DNA from: Planctomycetaceae bacterium
GTDB taxonomy: Bacteria > Planctomycetota > Phycisphaerae > Phycisphaerales > SM1A02
Length of the DNA: 12,781 nucleotides
Direction of reading: 5' to 3'
NCBI GenBank assembly: GCA_947474205.1
Contig: CANJIC010000036.1
Coordinates: forward strand, 1 to 12,781
The translations under genes and the position numbers were made by a program. This document shows, in pieces, positions 1 through 5,530 of this stretch. The notes beneath the pieces were generated by a model. That model was not told the DNA's origin and ran no database searches. It saw only the letters and a program-made list of their open reading frames with translations. Numbering within the stretch: the first letter of the stretch is position 1; every line of letters starts with the position of its first letter.

Positions 1-267
1 GAACCCCAACGCAACTGGAAATTTAATTTGGCTGATTTGGCGGAGCGCGCATTTTGGAATGAGTACATGGACGCGTTTCATGACGCGCTTGCGGCCACCA
101 GCGCCAAGCATGCGCCGTGGTTTGTTATTCCCAGCGATAAAAAGTGGTTCCGAAACCTGCTTGTCAGCGAAATTCTGCTGGCGCATTTGAAATCGCTTGA
201 CTTGAAATGGCCCAAGCCTGCTGCCGACTCCGCCACGTTGCGCAAGGCTTTGAACGACGCCAAATAA
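1..267 (+). CDS. ppk2: Polyphosphate kinase 2 (PPK2 family), C-terminal fragment
   Basis: The reading frame is open from base 1, so the gene starts upstream of the window; 88 codons remain before the TAA at 265-267. PPK2 enzymes transfer phosphate between polyphosphate and nucleoside mono- or diphosphates in the cytoplasm. The visible residues match the family's C-terminal signature: a KFNLADLAER stretch, then W-x-E-Y-M, then APWFVIPSDKKWFRN and a helix LLVSEILLAHLKSLDLKWP. The Walker motifs and lid that would define subclass and direction (polyP-dependent NDP or NMP kinase) lie outside the window. The last 10 to 15 residues are a short non-conserved tail. The next gene on the same strand starts 108 bp downstream and carries its own ribosome binding site. 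Family assignment is from recognised motifs; nucleotide specificity cannot be judged. Confidence 0.88.
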   Translation, partial: EPQRNWKFNLADLAERAFWNEYMDAFHDALAATSAKHAPWFVIPSDKKWFRNLLVSEILLAHLKSLDLKWPKPAADSATLRKALNDAK

Positions 268-363
268 ATCCACGCAACCCCTATAAGTGGGACATTCCCA
301 CGAGCAAAAGTTGGACAAAACGTCACAATGTCATTTCAAAAATGGCTAGACTGCAAAATCAAA

Positions 364-368
364 AGGAG
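364..368 (+). promoter_or_regulatory. Ribosome binding site fixing the zeta-like gene start
   Basis: AGGAG lies 7 nt before the ATG at 376. It decides between this start and the in-frame ATG at 328, which has no comparable purine-rich motif and would add 16 residues without family similarity. Confidence 0.75.
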
Positions 369-375
369 CACCACC

Positions 376-699
376 ATGTCAGGATCCGCATTCGACAAAC
401 GAGAAGAGAGTTACGAGAAAAAATTCGCACATGACGCGGAACTTCGATTTAAGGTGGAGGCACGCCGCGACAAAATGTTGGCCGCATGGGTTGGCGCCAA
501 GTGCAAAATGAGTGCGGAGGAAATTGCCACATACTCCACCGAACTGGTACGGGCGGACTTGAAGACTCCAGGCGACATGGATGTGCAACACAAAATTCAC
601 GCTGACTTGAAAGCTCGCGGCGTGCACCTCAGCGAGGCGGAAATCCGCGCTGAAATGCACCGTTGTTTCCAAACTGCCGCGGCTGAACTCATGTCATAG
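376..699 (+). CDS. DUF1476 protein, F1-ATPase inhibitor zeta-subunit-like
   Basis: The product is 107 residues, the usual family size. The DUF1476 prototype is the zeta subunit of alphaproteobacterial F1Fo-ATP synthase (Paracoccus), a small helical protein whose N-terminus blocks ATP hydrolysis by F1. The N-terminal half has the hallmark FAHDAELRFKVEARR (residues 17-31) preceded by FDKRE (6-10). The middle has the PGDMDV motif (65-70), and the end a four-helix-bundle-like charged helix. The ATG at 376 is chosen over an in-frame ATG at 328 because AGGAG (364-368) lies 7 nt upstream and family homology begins there. A strong terminator follows at 731-761. The family is known mainly from Alphaproteobacteria, so finding it beside planctomycete-style genes is notable. 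That it inhibits the host ATPase is inferred from homology. Confidence 0.85.
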   Translation: MSGSAFDKREESYEKKFAHDAELRFKVEARRDKMLAAWVGAKCKMSAEEIATYSTELVRADLKTPGDMDVQHKIHADLKARGVHLSEAEIRAEMHRCFQTAAAELMS

Positions 700-730
700 T
701 GCTCTTATCCTGCTCATAAAGACAACCCAC

Positions 731-761
731 ACGCTTGGTCCGAAAGGGCCAAGCGTTTTTT
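731..761 (+). terminator. Rho-independent terminator after the zeta-like gene
   Basis: Bases 731-741 pair with 746-756 (ACGCTTGG against CCAAGCGT, extended by one G-T wobble and two G-C pairs). They enclose a GAAA tetraloop (742-745) and are followed by six T residues (756-761). It lies 32 bp after the stop codon of the zeta-like gene. Confidence 0.9.
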
Positions 762-792
762 ATGCGCCATCGACTAGAGAAATCTTGGATGT

Positions 793-835
793 ATTCAGAT
801 TCGAAATACGTTGATGAATTTTCATGAATCTGAAT
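793..835. repeat. 10-bp perfect inverted repeat straddling the MFS stop codon
   Basis: ATTCAGATTC (793-802) is exactly complementary to GAATCTGAAT (826-835), with a 23-nt spacer. Inside it, GAAA (803-806) can pair with TTTC (820-823), leaving a 2-nt bulge. The stop codon of the minus-strand transporter gene (822-824) sits in this hairpin. No T-run follows on either strand, so it is not a canonical intrinsic terminator. It may be a 3'-end stabilising or weak termination hairpin for the transporter transcript. Confidence 0.5.
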
Positions 836-2096
836 TCAATCTTTCAATTGACACCGTAGGTCCAGCATCTGACAAATGCACAACTCGACCAGGCACCCAG
901 GGCAAAACAGCTAATGCTGCGACAGCGAATCCACTTCCCATCCAGAAGGCGATTTGTGGAAGTCCGTAGCTCCACAAAATTCCAGCGGCGACGCTGGCGC
1001 TTAACACGGCGGCGCCTTGGAAAAATCCAAACAAGCCAAGCGCGGACGCTAAGCGTTCTTTGGGTGCGTAATCCGTAATCATGGCGCGCGCAGTTCCTTC
1101 AGTGCACGCGACGCTGACACCGTACAAGCCAAAGAGCACCCAAAACATCCAGGACGAATCACGCCCAAGCATTGCAAATCCAGCATAACTAACGGCATAA
1201 ATGGCCCAGCCTGTGGCGAGCACCGGCCAGCGCCCATGGCGATCACTAAGCAAGCCCATGGGATAACTCGCCACTGTGTATGTGGCGTTGAACAACGCAT
1301 ACAACAAGACGCATGTGACTGGTGATTGCCCAAGATCAAGCGCGCGCAACAACAGAAAGGTGTCGCTGGAATTTCCAAGCATGAACAACACCAACGCACT
1401 CATGGCAACCCAAAATGATTTTCCGTAGGGAACGCCCGTCGACTTAGCGAAATCTTTTTGACGCTGCTCCACTTGCGTTGGTGACGTATGTGGAATGAGC
1501 CAGGTCATGAACAACGCGACGGCCGAAGACGCCGCGGCGATGGCGAAGATGATTCGAAATTGCGGCGCATCTTGCGGCGTTGCCGCGCGGGAACCAATCA
1601 GCCACGCAAGAACCGCCGCGGCAATGAGCGCGCCGCCAACTCCACCAAGCGAATCAACGCCGCGGTGAAAACCAAATGCGCGTCCGCGATCTTGTATTGA
1701 AACACTTTCCGCGATCAGCGCGTCGCGCGGCGCTCCGCGAACGCCCTTGCCCACGCGATCCAACGTGCGACCGCACAAGACAAAGCTCCAATGCGAAGCG
1801 ACCATGACGAAAATTTTTCCAATGAATGTAATGCCGTACCCACGGCGAACCCATCGCACACGGTGGCCGGTTGCGTCGCTGTAATAGCCAGAAAGCCCGC
1901 GCATAACGCTGACAATTGCTTCGGCGAAGCCCTCGATCAATCCCAACGCGACTGGACTTGCGCCAAGCACGCCCGTGACAAAAAGTGGCAATAGCGGATA
2001 GGTCATCTCGCCGGCAAGGTCGGCGAAAAGACTGATCGCGCCAAGAATCCACAAAGACCTTGGAAGCGGGCGGCGATTATGGCGCGCCAAAATCAA
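822..2096 (-). CDS. MFS transporter (major facilitator superfamily)
   Basis: The 424-residue product is a hydrophobic inner-membrane protein with the length and about 12 membrane segments expected for MFS. The first helix region is at residues 14-40. A motif-A-like loop G-x-x-S-D-x-x-G-H-R (70-79) lies between helices 2 and 3. The signature RVGKGVRGAPRDALIAE (114-130) and DRGRAFGFHRGVDSLGG (136-152) are typical of a bacterial MFS subgroup with no firmly assigned substrate. The second half (from about residue 225) repeats the six-helix plan, with PMGLLSDRHGRWP as the symmetric loop. The start is uncertain: TTG at 2096 has GGAG (2101-2104) only 4 nt upstream, while TTG at 2090 has it 10 nt upstream. 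With the 2096 start it overlaps the 3' end of the upstream lipoprotein gene by 20 bp, suggesting one transcript and translational coupling. Substrate unknown. Confidence 0.9.
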   Translation of the reverse strand: MILARHNRRPLPRSLWILGAISLFADLAGEMTYPLLPLFVTGVLGASPVALGLIEGFAEAIVSVMRGLSGYYSDATGHRVRWVRRGYGITFIGKIFVMVASHWSFVLCGRTLDRVGKGVRGAPRDALIAESVSIQDRGRAFGFHRGVDSLGGVGGALIAAAVLAWLIGSRAATPQDAPQFRIIFAIAAASSAVALFMTWLIPHTSPTQVEQRQKDFAKSTGVPYGKSFWVAMSALVLFMLGNSSDTFLLLRALDLGQSPVTCVLLYALFNATYTVASYPMGLLSDRHGRWPVLATGWAIYAVSYAGFAMLGRDSSWMFWVLFGLYGVSVACTEGTARAMITDYAPKERLASALGLFGFFQGAAVLSASVAAGILWSYGLPQIAFWMGSGFAVAALAVLPWVPGRVVHLSDAGPTVSIERLNSDS

Positions 2097-2490
2097 ACAT
2101 CTCCGATTTGGACCATTTTGGTTTCCATTTCTTGATCAACGCAACATGTTCGGGGTTCGCCTGATAGGCGCGATATGCCTCAACACTTGACAATTCCACC
2201 AAGATGCCAAGCGTGTAATCCTGACGGATATTTTTGCGACCCACATCAATGTGTGGACCACACGCGTAATTCAATACGCCAGGAATTTTTGGAAGCACGG
2301 CGTCGGAATCGGCCTTCATGGCCGCGGCATCGCTTGGATTTGTAAGCGTCACAAAAACCAAGTGTTGAACATGCGCGGTTGAGATCTTGGGCGCGCTTGC
2401 ATTTTCGCCCGCGCTTGAGTTTGCACTGCCCTTCACGGCGCACGCGCTCAACATCAGGGCGAAGGCGCCAGCTAACAAACCCTTCTTCAT
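2077..2490 (-). CDS. Dabb-domain (stress-responsive alpha/beta barrel) lipoprotein
   Basis: The product is 137 residues from the ATG at 2490. It begins with a short classic lipoprotein signal, MKKGLLAGAFALMLSAC, with lipobox L14-S15-A16-C17, so it should be lipidated at C17 and membrane-anchored outside the cytoplasm. A Ser/Ala-rich linker follows. Residues 41-134 match a Dabb domain: HLVFVTLTN strand, a helix, IPGVLNYACGPHIDVGR, YTLGILVELSS, and YQANPEHVALIKKWKP. Dabb proteins are small dimeric ferredoxin-like barrels with varied or unknown roles. In-frame GTG/ATG codons at 2529, 2526 and 2520 would add 10 to 13 residues before the signal peptide and nearly close the gap to the divergent gene, so 2490 is preferred, although its ribosome binding site is weak. 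The 3' end overlaps the transporter start. Biochemical role unknown. Confidence 0.82.
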   Translation of the reverse strand: MKKGLLAGAFALMLSACAVKGSANSSAGENASAPKISTAHVQHLVFVTLTNPSDAAAMKADSDAVLPKIPGVLNYACGPHIDVGRKNIRQDYTLGILVELSSVEAYRAYQANPEHVALIKKWKPKWSKSEMFDFGAP

Positions 2491-2528
2491 CACCACTACG
2501 GCATATTGAACTCTGTTCATGCACATCA

Positions 2529-2541
2529 CGATACCGTATCG
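2529..2541. promoter_or_regulatory. Palindrome in the divergent intergenic region, possible operator
   Basis: CGATACCGTATCG is a perfect 6-bp inverted repeat around a central C. It lies in the 72-bp gap between the lipoprotein start (2490, minus) and the methyltransferase start (2563, plus). A short direct repeat, CGATTT (2540-2545 and 2552-2557), overlaps it. The position suits a regulator acting on both genes, but no clear -35/-10 pairs were found around it. Confidence 0.3.
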
Positions 2542-2562
2542 ATTTGTATTACGATTTGACCC

Positions 2563-3414
2563 ATGTCGCTACCGAACGCTTCAAATCAAATTCCGCCCAA
2601 GCCCGACTATGTGCTTGGAACACACAACGACGAACACGCCCGACTTGGCATGCAACATTCGTTGTGGCAAGAATTTGTTCTTGATGCATGGAAACGCGCG
2701 GGCATTTGCACAGGCTCACGCGTTGTGGATGTTGGCGCGGGTCCTGGATTTGCCACCATGGATCTTGCGGATATTGTTGGCGCAACTGGTCATGTGACCG
2801 CGGTTGAAATCTCGAGCAAATTTGCGCAAGAGGTGAAGGACCAAGCGAACGCCCGCGGCTTGAAAAATATCAGCGTTCACATTATGGACTTGATGCATGA
2901 AGACATTCCACTTGCCAACGCGGGCGCGGCGTTTGATGCCGCATGGTGCCGTTGGGTTTGCATGTTCGTGCCTGATATTGGCGCGTTGGTTCGCTGCGTT
3001 CACAATGCACTGCGCGCGGGCGGCGTTGCGGTGTTCCATGAATACGTGCACTACGAAACATACGGATTGCAACCACCCACGCCTGGCGTTGACTCTTTCA
3101 CACAGGCGGCCATGAAAAGTTTCAGCGCTCGCGGCGGCAACGCCAACATTGCGGGGACACTGCTGAAAGAATTACGTCAGCACGGATTTGAAATCATGTC
3201 CATCAAGCCCATCGTGCGCTCAGCGCGTCCACATGAGCCCCTGTGGCAATGGCCAGCCGGCTTCATTCGCACGTATTTGCCGCGACTGGTTGAACTGGGA
3301 CAAGTGGATAATGCGTTCGCCGCGAATGTGCTTGCAGAACTGGCCAGCGCTGAACAAGATCCGCAATCCATCATGCTTACGCCAACGGTGCTTGAAATCA
3401 TTGCGCGCAAATAG
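2563..3414 (+). CDS. Class I SAM-dependent methyltransferase
   Basis: The 283-residue product is a cytoplasmic Rossmann-fold methyltransferase of the Methyltransf_11/25/31 type. Motif I is VVDVGAGPG at residues 54-62. The acidic residue that binds the SAM ribose hydroxyls is E82 in VTAVEIS. A motif-II/III-like HIMDL is at 106-110, and motif post-II is FDAAWCRWVCMFVPD (124-138), followed by LRAGGVAVFHEY (150-161). The C-terminal third is a family-variable helical region that would hold the acceptor pocket. No Shine-Dalgarno sequence is visible before the ATG, so initiation may be leaderless or SD-independent. It is transcribed divergently from the lipoprotein gene. The methyl acceptor cannot be told from sequence. 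Confidence 0.88.
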   Translation: MSLPNASNQIPPKPDYVLGTHNDEHARLGMQHSLWQEFVLDAWKRAGICTGSRVVDVGAGPGFATMDLADIVGATGHVTAVEISSKFAQEVKDQANARGLKNISVHIMDLMHEDIPLANAGAAFDAAWCRWVCMFVPDIGALVRCVHNALRAGGVAVFHEYVHYETYGLQPPTPGVDSFTQAAMKSFSARGGNANIAGTLLKELRQHGFEIMSIKPIVRSARPHEPLWQWPAGFIRTYLPRLVELGQVDNAFAANVLAELASAEQDPQSIMLTPTVLEIIARK

Positions 3415-3486
3415 CGCTGTTTCAAACGTGCTGTGCTGCCTGCGGCGAATATGTTTGCCGACATAGATTCTGAACAACTCAACGCT

Positions 3487-3777
3487 TCACAAAGCTTGCG
3501 CTATTACCGTGGGCAAAGTCTTTGGCGCGCGAATGCGCAATTGCTTGTTCACATTCGTCTGGCCAAACACAACTTCAATAGCGGACTTACTCACGCCAAA
3601 CTCTTTGGCAAGAAATCGCACCATGTGGTCGGTGGCTTTGCCATTTTCCGGTGCGGCCGTCACGCTAATTTTCAGTTGATTGCCCTTTACCTTGCCAATG
3701 GCATCACACTTTGAACTAGGCTTTCCAAGCACATTCAGCACTAAGATGTCGCCGTCCCATGCGCAAAATTTTTCCAT
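3487..3777 (-). CDS. DUF167 / YggU-family protein (UPF0235)
   Basis: The product is 96 residues from the ATG at 3777, the normal size for this family of small alpha/beta proteins. The core signature is at residues 35-83: LKISVTAAPENGKAT, then FLAKEFGVSKSAIEVV, then a G-x-T-x-x-x-K segment (GQTNVNKQLRI). The frame is open for 24 more codons upstream, but those residues do not look like the family, and AAGGGA lies about 8 nt before 3777. The cellular function of DUF167 is not established. It ends facing the methyltransferase gene (convergent, 72-bp gap) and starts 40 bp from the divergent sulfatase. Confidence 0.85.
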   Translation of the reverse strand: MEKFCAWDGDILVLNVLGKPSSKCDAIGKVKGNQLKISVTAAPENGKATDHMVRFLAKEFGVSKSAIEVVFGQTNVNKQLRIRAPKTLPTVIAQAL

Positions 3778-3817
3778 GTTGCAAGTCCCTTGTAGCGATG
3801 AAACGCGAAAGATTGAT

Positions 3818-5413
3818 ATGAAGTTACAACAATCCACACGCGCGATCACTTGCCTAGCTTCGTGCGCTGCGTCAAATTTCGCGCCAACTTTTTTATTGAC
3901 TTCGCTTTTGACATTGTTGTTGGCTTTGGGCGCGGTGGCTCAAACCACGCCGAATGTGGCCGCTGCCAGCAACCCCGCGCCACCACACGCGCAAGCGCCA
4001 CCCAACTTTCTTTTTATCTTGGCGGATGACCAAAGTTGGGCAGGTCTGTCCGTGGAAATGATCGCTGGAAAAGAGTTCAGCAAGGGAAAAAATTTCAACA
4101 CGCCCAACACGGAAAAACTTGCCGAGCGCGGAATGATTTTCTCGCAGGCGTACGCCGCCCATCCCAAATGCGAATGCTCCCGCGCTGCCATTCTTGCCGG
4201 CCGCACCACCACCACGCTCAACGCGCCAATAAAAGCATCCACCACTTGGTCCATGCCGCTCACGGATTCACTTGCCAATTCGCTTAAGCGCGCAAACCCT
4301 TTGTATCGCGCGGCGCATCTTGGCAAATGGCAATGGCCCATGAAGCCCGCGGATTTGGGCTACGACCAAAGCGATGGCGTTACGCAAAATCAAACTGGTG
4401 AATCAAAAGATCCAGACGATCCAAAACTTTCCCTTAGCCTCACGCGTCGCGCCTGTGATTTCATGGCCACGCAAGTGAAGGAGGATCATCCGTTCTTTCT
4501 ACAGATTTCTTTTTACGCGGTTCATGCGCCCGCGCAAGCGTTGCCCGACACGCTGAAGAAATATGACAACTTGAAGAGCGCAACCAACGGCGCCGCGAAT
4601 GCGACTGAGGATTCTTCAGGCGCAACCGAAGGCAAGCGCGCGCAGAATGGCGCGGGCAAAGGCCCAGGAAAGGGACCAGGCAAAGGTCCAGGCAAAGAAA
4701 ATGCAAACACCGACCGCGCCACCATGGCGGCCATGACGCAAGACTTGGACACGTGCGTGGGTACGCTTATGAAAAAACTTGACGAGCTTGGTATCACCAA
4801 CAACACCTACATTATTTATATGAGCGACAACGGCGGGCGCACTGACATTCTTAGCGGTGGCAAAGGCAATTTGGGCGAGGGCGGCCTGCGCGTTCCGCTG
4901 ATTGTTGCCGGCCCTGGCATTCACGGCGCGACGTATTGCAACGAACCCGTGATCAGTTACGACATTCTTGCAACGGTGCTAGATGTTGCCGCGCCCAACA
5001 CCGCGCTGCCCAAGGGCGCCGAAGGTGGCAGTTGGAAAACCGTGCTGCACAATAGCGGCGCCGGAAAAGTGAAGCGCAGCATTGATCGCATGGTGTGGCA
5101 TCAACCTGTGGAGGTGCCGCATCCGCAATCCGCCATTCGCAAAGGTGATTACAAGCTTGTTTATGAATGGGATACACAGAATGTGCAACTGTTCAATCTT
5201 GCCGATGACTTGAGCGAGAAGAAAGATGTGTCCAAGGAGAAACCAGAACTCACTGCGCAACTGACCGCGGAATTAAAAGCGCATGTGATCGCGGGCCTGG
5301 GCGAGGAAGCATGCGCCGCGCTCGCTCGTGGCGAAACTCCCCAAAATCGCGGAGGCGGCAAGGGCGGCAAAGGCGCTGGCAGCGCTGGCAAACCAAAAGT
5401 TTCCAAGCCGTAA
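3818..5413 (+). CDS. Secreted sulfatase (alkaline phosphatase superfamily) with altered active-site motifs
   Basis: The 531-residue product carries an export signal (hydrophobic core about 24-40, likely cleavage after AVA, 41), so it should act in the periplasm or outside. Sulfatase landmarks in order: FLFILADDQSW with metal ligands D70-D71; the formylglycine site as C118-E-C120-S-R122 followed by AAILAGR; HLGKWQW with K170 and Q172; VHAP with H236; SDNGG with D337-N338; and KGNLGEGGLRVP with K349. The usual formylglycine signature C-x-P/A-S-R has Cys in place of Pro/Ala, and the usual GKWH His is Gln, so activity or substrate may be atypical. A low-complexity insert (about 247-296) includes a GKGP tandem repeat, and the tail (about 511-531) is Gly/Lys-rich. 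The ATG at 3818 is chosen because the signal peptide starts there; the ribosome binding site is weak. Substrate is unknown. Confidence 0.85.
   Translation: MKLQQSTRAITCLASCAASNFAPTFLLTSLLTLLLALGAVAQTTPNVAAASNPAPPHAQAPPNFLFILADDQSWAGLSVEMIAGKEFSKGKNFNTPNTEKLAERGMIFSQAYAAHPKCECSRAAILAGRTTTTLNAPIKASTTWSMPLTDSLANSLKRANPLYRAAHLGKWQWPMKPADLGYDQSDGVTQNQTGESKDPDDPKLSLSLTRRACDFMATQVKEDHPFFLQISFYAVHAPAQALPDTLKKYDNLKSATNGAANATEDSSGATEGKRAQNGAGKGPGKGPGKGPGKENANTDRATMAAMTQDLDTCVGTLMKKLDELGITNNTYIIYMSDNGGRTDILSGGKGNLGEGGLRVPLIVAGPGIHGATYCNEPVISYDILATVLDVAAPNTALPKGAEGGSWKTVLHNSGAGKVKRSIDRMVWHQPVEVPHPQSAIRKGDYKLVYEWDTQNVQLFNLADDLSEKKDVSKEKPELTAQLTAELKAHVIAGLGEEACAALARGETPQNRGGGKGGKGAGSAGKPKVSKP
4655..4690 (+). 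repeat. 12-bp tandem repeat encoding GKGP x3
   Basis: Three consecutive 12-nt units (GGCAAAGGCCCA, GGAAAGGGACCA, GGCAAAGGTCCA) encode Gly-Lys-Gly-Pro three times inside the sulfatase, with a partial fourth unit after them. The units differ at synonymous positions, so the peptide repeat is better conserved than the DNA. It is part of a flexible, positively charged insert in the enzyme. Confidence 0.85.
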
Positions 5414-5530
5414 TTCACATTGCATATTCAAAGATCGCAGCGCGGCCCCATTCCATGGCGCGCGTTTAACGCACAACCGCACATCATTCACATTCGCTGG
5501 CGCTTACTTGGGCGGCAGAGACTTTGGTGG

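Noticed and set aside
287..301. Hairpin GTGGG-ACATT-CCCAC after the PPK2 stop
   Set aside because: A 5-bp stem with no T-run; not enough to call a terminator or a regulatory element.
1654..2052. Minus-strand ORF of 132 codons overlapping the MFS gene
   Set aside because: Arg/Trp-rich out-of-frame shadow of the transporter; no family recognised.
4655..4690. Short tandem repeat considered as CRISPR or VNTR locus
   Set aside because: The units are 12 bp, contiguous, in frame and differ at synonymous sites, so they are a coding peptide repeat, not spacer-separated repeats.
5440..5467. Possible terminator between the convergent sulfatase and giant protease genes
   Set aside because: Only a 5-bp GCGCG/CGCGC stem with a 14-nt loop and a three-T tail; too weak to call.
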